Positions 25,127 to 34,452 of a stretch of DNA of 64,000 nucleotides are shown here, piece after piece. The stretch spans positions 412,501-476,500 of the forward strand of contig JAIVFJ010000014.1 in assembly GCA_025765615.1 (NCBI GenBank). Reading direction: 5' to 3'. The translations under genes were made by a program, and so were the position numbers. Below the pieces are notes generated by a model. It was given only the letters and a program-made list of their open reading frames with translations. It was not told the DNA's origin and searched no databases. The DNA is from Zopfochytrium polystomum (lineage: Eukaryota; Chytridiomycota; Chytridiomycetes; Chytridiales; Chytridiaceae). The number at the start of each line of letters is the position of its first letter. Position 1 is the stretch's first letter.

Positions 25127-28100
25127 TCACGAATGCGACTTCCCGCTATCGTCTATTAACAGGCTGACGGCTTTCGCACAAATCAAGTCCAGATCCTGTT
25201 TTCGGGGAAGAGGTTGTCAGCATCTCGGACAGGTACACGATATTTGCTCGGTGAGGAGCAACAAACCTTCTCTAGCGCAGTCAGAACGGCGTCCACCTCC
25301 ACAAACCGATCCAAAGCGGGGTCGAATTCGCCGAAGGCACTTTTGCTCGCAAAGCTCGCTCGGCGGAGAGAGAGTATGCTTTCGTTCACCGAGGAATTGC
25401 GCGAAAGACGCCGCGACGGCCTGGCCGAAGGCGGGAGAGCACTGTAAGCGACTTCGGCCACTTGCTTGGCTAGGGTAAGCGGATAGTTGGACGGGGATCC
25501 AGCCGAACCGGGCGCTATGACGGTTGACGAGCGCGTAGACCCTGATGGCGTTCGACGGTGTTGTGTGGCTTGGTCAATGTGGTTGGGTGGCGGCGTGACG
25601 CGTTCCTCAGTGCCTTGCTGAAGGGTGTCGGATCGTGCATCCTGAAGGGACAGCGGTGAGGGGGAATGATGGCGTGGCGAGTGTGATGTGGCGGTTGACA
25701 TGCGGCGTGCGTTGGTTGGGGAGGCTGCCGATGCCATTGCGAGACCCTCCAGATCTCTTTCAAGATCTGAGTAGACGTCTTTCAACGACTGCTGCGAACG
25801 CAGTAGGGTCGATGGAGCGGAGGAGGGGGTAAGCGAAGGAACCGACGAGTCTGGAGTGTCTGTTCGCGGTAAAGAGGACTGATGACGGCCAAGTGATCGA
25901 ATGGACTCATGCAGCGACTGGTGGCCGACCTTGGAGGGGCTTTGCGCTTTGATAAGTGCCCCCTCTAACTTCTCCATTGTGGGAAGGTCCAAATGCTCCT
26001 TCATAATCTCCTCCAAAAAGGCCTCCATCGCGCCAAAAGACTGCTTCTCTGAACTGCCGGTGGGTGAGTCTTTGTCATAATGCGGCTGCCGATGTCCTTT
26101 CTCTTGCATTTCCAGATGTAGAGCACGGTCACCCTCATTCACTGTGGAATTCGACGGGCTTGTGGCCGACTCTGGCACCATGTGAGGCGAAGCGAGTGGT
26201 GAAATGCTCGGGTCTTTCTCAGTTCCAATTTCAGTTCCAATTTCGAGTTGCGATTGGCCATTCTCCGGAGGACTAGCCTTCATAGTTGAAACAGAGTTGA
26301 GAGACGGCGACTCCTCGATATCACCCACAGCCAGTTCACTTTGACCGTCTGACTCAGGAACTCCGGTTGGTAACTTCCCCAGCAGAAAGCCAATGTCTTC
26401 TGGGGCACCTTGCGATATTGCTGCCAGAATGTCGCTTATATTTTCGTCATCTTGCCGAACTACCTCTGTTTTTCGAACTCTTGGTTAGCTTGGAAGAGCA
26501 ACCTTTCTGGTGGCTTGCCTTTGTCCCCAAATAGAGAAGTAAGCGTAAAGCCAGGCTCATTGGCATTCAGTTTAAACTTTTTGACGGCGATTCCAATAAT
26601 GTCTCTCACGGTGGCATCAGGACTGATGCCGAGGGTCTTGTAAGTGCGAACGAGAGGGTCTTGTTCATCACAAATGAAAATGCGGACGAGGTGGTATTTC
26701 TTTTCGTACAGGTTAAGCTTCTTGTTGATAATAACCTTGATAAAGTTATCATCGCTGGCGTGAATAGGTGAGGTAGGTCCTGCTGCCATTTTAGAGGAGC
26801 TGTTGAAGCCGACGCCCGGCAAATGCTTTTGCCGCAACATTTCTAGTGTTTCAGAAACATTTTCGGTGTCTGTAAACCGTCTCTCCACTTTCAAGCAATT
26901 TTACAGTTAGCTAGCTTTCACAAGAGTGAAATTACTTACACGAATCCATGTGAATCACGGAAAGGTAGTACTCCTCAACCGTGCCCGTTACGCGAAACCG
27001 GCGCAAGGCCTGCTCCAACAGATCGATCGCCGACATAGTTTTGGAGAGCGAAACCGTTTTGAAAGTGGCTTTCAGATCCACGTTTCCGGCGTAAATTCGC
27101 AAAACATTCAAAGCCTGGGGCAAAAGGTTAGCAACTAATATGCATGAAAACTGAAACCGCACCGCCGATTCCGGACTAGCTGCTTTCGATGGGAGGGGTG
27201 AACTGGCAGGAGAACCGGCAGGTGAAGTCAGGCTGCCGTTTGGGGACTGAACGGAATTCGGAAGAACTTTGCTGTGGACAGAAGAGCTCGGCAGGACGGT
27301 CCCGGCCTGCTTCCCTCGCGTTCGGTCCAGACTGTCCGATACAACGAGACTCAGACGATTTCGATCGGCTCTATCCACTTTGGATCCCGAGCGTCTGATG
27401 AACTTCTACAGGTAATGCGTTACGATAAAAAATTGTGCACAAGAAGCAAACGGACCTGAAACAGATTTTGACCGAGGGTCATGCTGCTCACGCGTCTGGA
27501 TTTGCCAACGGGTGAGGTGTATGGGGGATCAGACGAAACGGATTGGCGATCGAGAGAAGGGCTCTCCGATTTAACGAAAACCGCTTTAGATTGCGCCGTG
27601 GGAGAAATCGCATCGTCAGTGCTGTCAATAGGCGGCTCGCCGTCGACAGTTTCCTCTTCTTCAGCGTCATCGGAATCGTAGTAGTCCTTGTCGTAGTCCT
27701 CGCAAACAGAGGGAACTTCGTTGAAGCGAATATTCCGACGGGGAATCAACGGCAATGGCACGTTATGCAGGTCTGACTTTGAAGGGAGGGCCAGCTGCAC
27801 GTTTCGAAAACTGTTGAGGCGAGCCAGGCGCTCATGCGGCGTCTCTATGTTTTCCGCTGGGATATATCCAATCTCGTCCGTTTTGATGCACTTGACCAAC
27901 CACCAGTACGAGTTCGTGTCGTCGAGCAGCTCGAGAGAATCGCTTTTGAAAACGCACACTTGGCCCTCCAGGCTCGCGACAAAAGTGTGGCGGGCATATA
28001 CGAGGTCGTAGTCGATGAATTCGTCGATGACTTCGTCACCAAGGATCAGTCGCGACGGTGAGCGGGGCTCCTTGTTGGAACCCAGATCCTCCTGGGTCGG

Positions 28101-28346
28101 TCCCGAGGGATCGGTGGTCGGACTCGGCAAGTCCTCAGGTGCTGTCGGACCCAGCATTGCTGGCGGAGATTGGGAAGTGGGAGAATGCGAGAGCAATGAC
28201 GATGGCGAAGGTAATGTTGGCGAGGCGAGGGGTTCCGTGAAGATGGCACTGTGGGGAACGGGGCCGACGGAGGCAGTTGCCTCCAGAAGAGCGGTGGCGT
28301 CGGGAACCGAAAAGCCTCGTGCGACATGCTGTTGCTGCACCGCCAT
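25127..28346 (-). CDS. SH3 plus two Ras-association domains; cell-polarity scaffold (Bud14/Tea4-like SH3)
   Basis: Probable cortical adaptor that links small GTPases to polarity machinery. Exons 28346-27456, 27405-26940, 26887 to about 26464, 26463-25267 and 25195-25127. The SH3 domain (residues about 115-175) reads YDLVYARHTFVASLEG and NSYWWLVKCIKTDEIGYIP, followed by ETPHERLARLN, which resembles the fungal Bud14/Tea4 SH3. Two RA-like domains follow: one with LRIYAGNVDLKATFKTV, the second with VIINKKLNLYEKKYHLVRIF. The long C-terminal half is Ser/Thr/Pro-rich and probably disordered. The last exon ends DLDLICAKAVSLLIDDSG. At about 26464 the frame breaks: exon 3 meets TAG directly after an A5 run, while strongly coding-like sequence resumes one frame over without a usable intron. 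Confidence 0.75.
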
Positions 28347-28672
28347 GCCGATGTGGTGGATGGATGGAGAACTCTCCGATCAACACGATAACGCTCAGGG
28401 CCACCGAAGACCAGCCGTGCCGCTGCGGGACCAGCAGCAGCAGCGGCAGTGGAAGTGTTGGGGGTGTGTTGGTGTGGGCGTTGGGCTCTGGGCTGGATGG
28501 AGTCGAGGGGGGATGGAGGGACGGCAGAAGCGGATCCGAGAAGAAGGCAGCCCCCAACCGAGTAGTGCGCCCCACCAAAGACGACAACGACGACAAGCGA
28601 CGAGACCACCTGGGGTGGGCGCTTCGAGGTAAGGGGCAGCGAGAGCGAACCCTTTCTTGACCTGACGTATTT

Positions 28673-28718
<46 letters not shown>

Positions 28719-29120
28719 GCCTAAGACGGGGAGGGAGCGACGCAAGCGACGCCCAGCCAGGCGGACAAGCTCTATGTGTATATTGCTTTTTTCGGTTTCT
28801 CTGTCTCTTTCTCTGTCTCTGTCTCTGTCCCTGTCGGCATGTCTGTCTCCCTGTCAGTCAGTCTGTCAATCAGAGTGTTGTGTTTGTTTTGTCTCCCGAG
28901 CAGGGTTGTTTGGCTGCTGTTTGTTTGGACAACTTTTTTTTTTTTTTTTCCTTTTTTTTTTTTTTTTGGCCATTTTCTTTCAGCTTTTTGGGGAGGATGC
29001 GCGGCGGCGTGGCAAGCAATATTTTAATATGAAAAGTGCGACACAGGGACCCATCCCGTTGGACGACAGCGGAGTGCACCGCCCCCACAACGCAAGTCGG
29101 CGTCCCGGGGCGAGGGAGGA
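28347..29120. other. Non-coding region with GA and T tracts
   Basis: It contains the promoter side of the SH3-RA gene, a GA microsatellite (28676-28714), short GTCTCT repeats and T-tracts near 28935-28970. No gene is supported. Confidence 0.5.
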
Positions 29121-29513
29121 TTAGCGCCGACTCGGGCGAGCAACGGTCGGTCGCGAATGAAGAGTTGCCAGGCGTGCCGCAGCAGGGCCGCCCTGGGAGG
29201 CCAGGAAGGTGATGCCGCCGACCCAGAAGGACTTGCTGGAGTAAGAACGGCCAAGCGCGTGCTGGAGCCTGCCGAGAAACCGGGACTTGGTGGGAACCGA
29301 CCCGTCCAACGATCGCAGGAAAAGGGCTGCGAGCGGGAGTGGTGGTCGAATCCGTAAATAGCAGTTTAGACAGACGAGGATGTTGAGGCTGGGCCGGTCA
29401 GTGTCCACGGGGAGGACGACAGTCTGCCCAGAGCCAATTCGATCGACCTTGGTGTGCGGAAGGTGGTGGTGGTGCTCAAGAAGGAAGTGGTGCCCGCTTG
29501 CAGGGGCCCCCAA
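29121..29513 (-). CDS. Doubtful hypothetical ORF
   Basis: An uninterrupted frame of about 130 codons on the minus strand with mixed composition (not low complexity), basic, Leu/Arg/Ser-rich and without a recognisable motif. It may be an exon of an unresolved gene or chance. I see no splice partners. Confidence 0.2.
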   Translation of the reverse strand: MGAPASGHHFLLEHHHHLPHTKVDRIGSGQTVVLPVDTDRPSLNILVCLNCYLRIRPPLPLAALFLRSLDGSVPTKSRFLGRLQHALGRSYSSKSFWVGGITFLASQGGPAAARLATLHSRPTVARPSRR

Positions 29514-29606
29514 ATCTCACGCCACCCGAATTTTGGCCTTGTTTGAGCTCCCCGTTTACAGGAATAACCCAAAAACTTAGGGGAACCAACTTGTTTCCAA
29601 GTCCTT

Positions 29607-29827
29607 TTCGACTTCTTTTTTTTTTTTTTTTTTTTTTTTGTTTGAGTCAAATATGAATTGGGTCCGACTTGATTCTGACTTGGAATCAAGTGGGTTGGTC
29701 GGGTTACGTATGCAGAATGGAGAAACTCCGGATAAAATCTGGATTAGAGGCTTCAGTGCAACATGACCCACCTTGACCCACTTGATTCCCAGTCAGAATC
29801 AAGCCGGACTCAATTCATATTTGACTC

Positions 29828-29858
<31 letters not shown>

Positions 29859-29865
29859 AGTCGAA
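29607..29865. mobile_element. Foldback (MITE-like) inverted repeat with poly-T/poly-A arms
   Basis: The left arm (29607-29695) and right arm (29776-29865) are reverse complements. Both begin ttcgacttc plus a T-tract (24 T on the left, 29 A on the right) and continue with gagtcaaatatgaatt; only about three mismatches occur in the first 52 nt of the inner part. A spacer of about 80 nt separates them. Each arm also contains its own small inverted repeat (cttgattc...gaatcaag). No coding capacity is present. A non-autonomous transposon or hairpin-forming element fits. Target-site duplications are not clear. Confidence 0.6.
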
Positions 29866-30165
29866 ATGGCTCGCTCCCCCCTGTCTCTCTTCTATTTTCG
29901 TCAGTCAGTTGTGTTTTTGGTTTCTGCACACACTGCCCCGTTACCTTGCAACTCGCATAGCTGTATTTCTCGGCTTCACCCTCGCCTCCACCTCCACACA
30001 CCCCCTTTCAATCCTATTCCAACCGTTTTTTTTTCTCTTTTTTTTTCCTTTTTCCTTTTTTTTTTCTTTTTTTTTTTTTTTCTTCTTGCGAGCTCACACA
30101 CACTGGCTATCTGTTGAGCTGGGCAGCCAGTTCCGTCGACAACTCCACTCTAACACCGCGTCTCA
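29866..30165. other. Pyrimidine-rich intergenic sequence
   Basis: T/C-rich sequence with poly-T near 30056-30081, lying 3' of the F-box/LRR gene. No gene is seen. Confidence 0.4.
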
Positions 30166-32498
30166 GTAGCTGTCGGACAGGCTCGACAGTACGGACAAGA
30201 TAACAACCCTTGTTTGGAGAGAGACACGCCAAGTGGACAGTCGAAACCAACGCATCAAAGTGGAGAGGTGCGGCAGGATGAGTGAAGTACGGGGCAAGAT
30301 TATCAGCATCTCTTCAGATACGCCCTTCTCCAAGACCCCCCCCCCCCCCCCCAGCCCTCCCAAAAGCAGCTTATTACCTTGATCTCCAACACTTTGATGT
30401 CCTTGCACATTTCCTCAATCAGTCTGATAGACGCCTCCGTGATGGGACAGAAATTGACCGCCAGCCTCCTAACGCGAGATAAAATACCTATTTGGGCAGC
30501 TGCGTGCCCTTCGCGTGCTGCACTTGAACCAGCAGAGGCAGCGGCCTCCGGTGGCTCCAGAAGCAGCCGCATCCCGGCGTCCGTCACAGCCCATCCAGAG
30601 AGGCTTAACTCTCTCAAAACGCGTGGTGGGGTATCAGCAGCTTCATCTACCGCCACAAGCCCATCAGCGTCCTCCTCAGCCTCCTCGTTTTCATCGGCCA
30701 CACCCTCATCGTACTCGTTGTGCCCTACTTCCTTCACTTTCTCTGCGCCGCGAACCAGAGCGGCCGCAACGAGGTCTGGAGGCTGCCCTTGCTGCCGTAC
30801 GTCCACGCCGAATCGGCCGACGCCCAAAGATGCCAGCCGCCTGCACCGCCCGAAAACGCGCTCCACCCCGAGTTCCGAGATGAGAGGGCACTCTGACGCG
30901 TCCCAAGTAACTAGCGTCTTTGCGCCGTACAGCGCCAGCGTGATGGCCGACGCGTCCGAGATTTTCTTGCACCCCACCGTCCGGACGTGGGCCAGCCTCT
31001 TACAGCTGACGACCGCCGCGTGAACCGACTTGTCCGAAATGTCGTAGCAGTGGAACACGGACAGCCACACGAGGCTCGGAAGACCCTCCAGGACCGGGAC
31101 CAGCAGCGCGTCTGTGAGCCCCTGGATCGCGTGCAGGTGCAGCGCCCGAAGCGCCGGCGCGTGCACCAGCCGCGGGGCCAACGGCGGGCTCGGCCGCGAC
31201 GCGAGGGGCAGCGTGCTCACCAGCACCTGCGGCGAGAGGGAGCGGACAAGCTCAAGTACAAACGCCGTGTCGATGCGAGGCCGATGAGCGCGATGATCTT
31301 GAGGTGTGGCGCCCGTGCTGTACGCGGAGGACGTGGAGTATGACGACGACGGGGTAGAATTGCGCGATCCTGGTGTCGGCCTTTGCGATGCGGCCGACGA
31401 CGACGAAGGCGGGGCGGTCGACTTGCAGATAAATTTCTTGCCGCCGAACGCGTACGTCGGTACCACCGTAATTTCGCACTCGACGGGCGGCGGAGGCGAC
31501 GGCTCGATCAGCTTCACCGCGCCGCCGGACCCACAGCTGCCGCGCCGTTTCCGCAACGAGTCGAGCGCCGCCGCCGCCGCCGCCTCCGCGAACCGCGCGT
31601 ACCCCACACCGTCGCGTTGGCCGCTGCCTCCTCGCTCCACAGCGCTCTCGTCGTCGTCGTCGCAGAACCCCATGACCGCCCGCAGCAGGAGCCGCCGCCC
31701 CAGCTCCATCGCCACATCCCACGACGTCGAAGGCCTGGTCGCCTCGCTCCGCAGCCAGAACCTGCCACCGGAAGCCGCCGTCGTCCCGCTGTCCACCGCC
31801 GCAGGTGACCCCAACCCCATCCCACCATCACCACCACCATCACCGCCGCCACCACCACGGCCATCCCCACCCACCGCTTCCGCCGCCGCCGCCGCCTCCT
31901 CCTCGTCCGCAAGCACGCCCGCCGCCCACCAGACAACCGTCTCGTCCACGTCACGCACCATCTCCCTCAAAAACGCCTCGGGCCCCTTCTCGCACCACAG
32001 CGCCCGCTTCCTCAGCACCAGGTACCGCAGGCGCGTCTGCGGGTGGTCGAGGTCGACAAAGTCGCGCGCGAACCGCGCGAACCGGGCCAGACTGTGCACA
32101 AACCGCAGCCCGCCCCACAGCCGCCGCGTCCCGACCGCGTGCCAGAGCGTGTTGACCGAGAGCGCGGGGGCGAGGTGGTGGTGCGTGTGCGCGTGGGTCG
32201 GATTGTGAAGGAACGAGAAGATGTGGTCGAGCAGCTCGGCGCTTTGCAGCGGGTGCTGCGGTGCCGGCGGCGGCGGCAACAGCGGCGAAGGGGCGGCGTC
32301 GCCGGACGTGCCGCAGCTGATGTCCGTGGAGACGCCAACGCCGGCGACCGAGCCGGGGAGGCCGCCGTTGCGCGCTGCGGGTGGACGCCGGCGCTTGCAT
32401 AAGCTGACGCGGTGGGTGTGCATAGCGACGGTGGCCATGAGGGCCGCGAGCTCGGCGCTGAGCGCGACGCCGTCGTCGGTGCAAACCGTGGATGCCAT
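30166..32498 (-). CDS. F-box protein with Amn1-like leucine-rich repeats
   Basis: Probable substrate adaptor of an SCF ubiquitin ligase. The main exon starts at 32498 (MASTVCTDDG). The F-box is SAELLDHIFSFLHNP to NTLWHAVGTRRLWGGL (residues about 85-130), followed by Ala/Gly/Asp-rich insertions. LRR_CC/Amn1-type repeats then follow, for example LTDALLVPVLEGLPSLVWL, CYDISDKSVHAAVVSCKRL and GCKKISDASAITLAL; another repeat block lies at the C terminus (LRELSLSGWAVTDAGMRLL). Translation may run on to a stop at 30303 through a run of 14 or more G. Or it may splice at GAGATCAAG|GTAATA near 30377 to an exon ending at 30166. The second is more natural but the acceptor is not certain. Confidence 0.68.
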
Positions 32499-32903
32499 CG
32501 ACGTGAGTTTTCTTCTGTTTCCGTGTTGTGGATGGATCCGCGTTGAGGCCTGACAATTTCCGTTTGCCTCCTTATTACATGTGGTACAAGCACACAGCGA
32601 ATAGCGCATGTAAGTAATAATGTATTTATAGAACGAGATGGGTTAGATGAAACCGCTCGTACACTGCCCCGAGCCTTCACCCGTGATTTGACTCTTTTCT
32701 CACCAAATTGCAACCGACGATCACTGAGTGGTGAATATCGCGATAAAAATGACGTGCCAAAGATGACCAACGTAGAAAGACGGAGGAACAGAATACCGAC
32801 GGAAGCAAAACGGGGGCCAAAGAATAAAAAAAATAAAATAGTTCAATCTACACTTGCGGCTCGTTGTTCGGGGATGGAGGGGAAGTCATGCTTGGCAAGG
32901 AGA
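32499..32903. other. Intergenic region between two minus-strand genes
   Basis: Promoter side of the F-box/LRR gene and 3' side of the RING gene, AT-rich in the middle (aaataaaaaaaataaaat near 32822). No gene is seen. Confidence 0.4.
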
Positions 32904-34040
32904 TCACGCAACGGCAACCTCCATGGAAGTCAACGCCTCCCGCGAGTCAAGAGCAGTCCAAAGGAGGCAAAGAAGCGCGACAGAGACGACAAAGGGCAGC
33001 GCGGCGCCCATCAGCGGTAGCGCGATGCGACTCGGCAGCAGGGCAGCAGCCAAAGGTTGCGCTTCGGATCCCAGTCCTGCCTCGCCTGCGGGGCCTTCCG
33101 CAGCCGTCGTCGCCAGCGACATGGCACAGTCCGTCATCGAATCCTCATCGGCGGTGCCGACGCCCACATTCCTCTGGCACGCCCTCCTCGTCGTTTGGCA
33201 CCCCTTGACGGCAAACACTGCGTGCGCGGGCGGCGGCGGGTACGGCGGCTTGATGGGCATCCCGCAGCGGCACGTCGGGCACCGCCGCTTGTCCTTGATC
33301 CACTGAAACATGCAGCCGACATGGTACACCTGCGCGCAACACAGCGACTGCATCTGCGGGTACGGCTCGAGGCACACCACGCACGCCGCGGCGGTCGCGG
33401 CTGCCCCGCCGTCTGCGTCGATCCCCGCGCCAAAGTTGAGCCGGTTGCGCATCTCGCGGAACGCCTCGAGTCGCTCCTGCGCGCTGCTCCTGGGCCGCGA
33501 CGCCGCCGCGTGCGCGGATGCCGCTGCAGTCGCTACCGCAGCCACCGCTGCCGCGGCCCTGTTGGCGCTGCTGCTGCGTCGCTCCGGTCCCGCGGCGGGT
33601 GCGTCGGCGAGCGGCAGCGGCGACAGTGCAAACGACCACGTCTCGCTCAGCCGCCGCCGGTCTCCTGAGGGTACGTCGGCTCTGGTTGCCCTTGCTGCCG
33701 CCGCGCGGCGGCTGATTTCCGCCCTTGCCATCCGCGTCGACGGGATGCTTGGGTGCTGTCGCCCGTCGCGCGGCGGAGTTTGGGGCTGGTCCACTGCCGC
33801 CGCCGCCGCCGCCGCGAGTGGCGAGCCGAGCAAAGCAGTGTGGCGGTGACGAAGTCGGGGTGTGGAGGTCGAGTCCTCTCGCGGGGCGGCTGGTCCTTGT
33901 GACGCTGGGCGGGTGGTGGATGCTGAGCCTTCGCGGCGAGCCTGCGGACGGACGAGCGGATCTTCGGAAGGCGGCGTGGACGGCATCGTTGGGAATCGTG
34001 AAGTCGATGGGAGGGCGGGCGCACGTTTATCCTCCACCAA
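32904..34040 (-). CDS. RING-finger protein with C-terminal membrane segment
   Basis: Probable membrane-anchored E3 ubiquitin ligase. Single exon, 378 residues. The N-terminal half is Ala/Arg/Pro-rich. The RING lies at about residues 225-265: CVVCLEPYPQMQSLCC, then QVYHVGCMFQWIKDKRRC and PTCR. Compared with the RING-H2 consensus (C-x-H-x2-H-x2-C), the first His position is Gln, and a doubled Cys precedes it, so the fourth metal ligand may differ. A hydrophobic segment near the C terminus (GAALPFVVSVALLCLLW) is a likely tail anchor, leaving about 17 residues after it. The first Met lies close to the promoter shared with the nuclease gene; a later Met (MPSTPP) could also be used. Confidence 0.75.
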   Translation of the reverse strand: MVEDKRAPALPSTSRFPTMPSTPPSEDPLVRPQARREGSASTTRPASQGPAAPREDSTSTPRLRHRHTALLGSPLAAAAAAAVDQPQTPPRDGRQHPSIPSTRMARAEISRRAAAARATRADVPSGDRRRLSETWSFALSPLPLADAPAAGPERRSSSANRAAAAVAAVATAAASAHAAASRPRSSAQERLEAFREMRNRLNFGAGIDADGGAAATAAACVVCLEPYPQMQSLCCAQVYHVGCMFQWIKDKRRCPTCRCGMPIKPPYPPPPAHAVFAVKGCQTTRRACQRNVGVGTADEDSMTDCAMSLATTAAEGPAGEAGLGSEAQPLAAALLPSRIALPLMGAALPFVVSVALLCLLWTALDSREALTSMEVAVA

Positions 34041-34452
34041 ACGATCTCACGCCAGCGGTATCTCTCGGGGCGAACTGCGGTCGCTGATGGGTCGCTCAGC
34101 GAGGACGGTGATGCGAGGATCTGTTCTGAGCCAGGTGATATGCCGACGGCGAGTTGCGTGGCTTTGGGCGGAGCGATGAGAGCGGGAAAACTGTCCTGCT
34201 TGCAAGCAGCCACCAAATGGCAAAGGCAAGAGAGTAGTGTCGAGAAATTCGCCCCAAGCCTGAGATTGAGCGGGCGAAGTTTGCAGAGGTGCTTTGGCGT
34301 CGCGTCCTCACGCAGGCAGGCGGGCAGCGGCGTTCAAAAATTTTCAAGCCCAGCTGAAGAAGCCAAGAAACTTCACTCTCCAGGACTTGTCAGTGGCGAC
34401 GTTTTCGGACAATACACCTTATCTTTCGGACAAAGACAAACGGAAATCTGGG
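34041..34452. promoter_or_regulatory. Divergent promoter region, RING gene / SNM1-Artemis gene
   Basis: About 410 nt between divergent starts. No TATA or repeat is obvious. A CG-rich sequence lies near the RING start. Confidence 0.35.

Noticed and set aside
29121..30400. A hidden gene around the foldback element
   Set aside because: Open frames here are short, lie partly in poly-A/poly-T, and no splice chain could be built.
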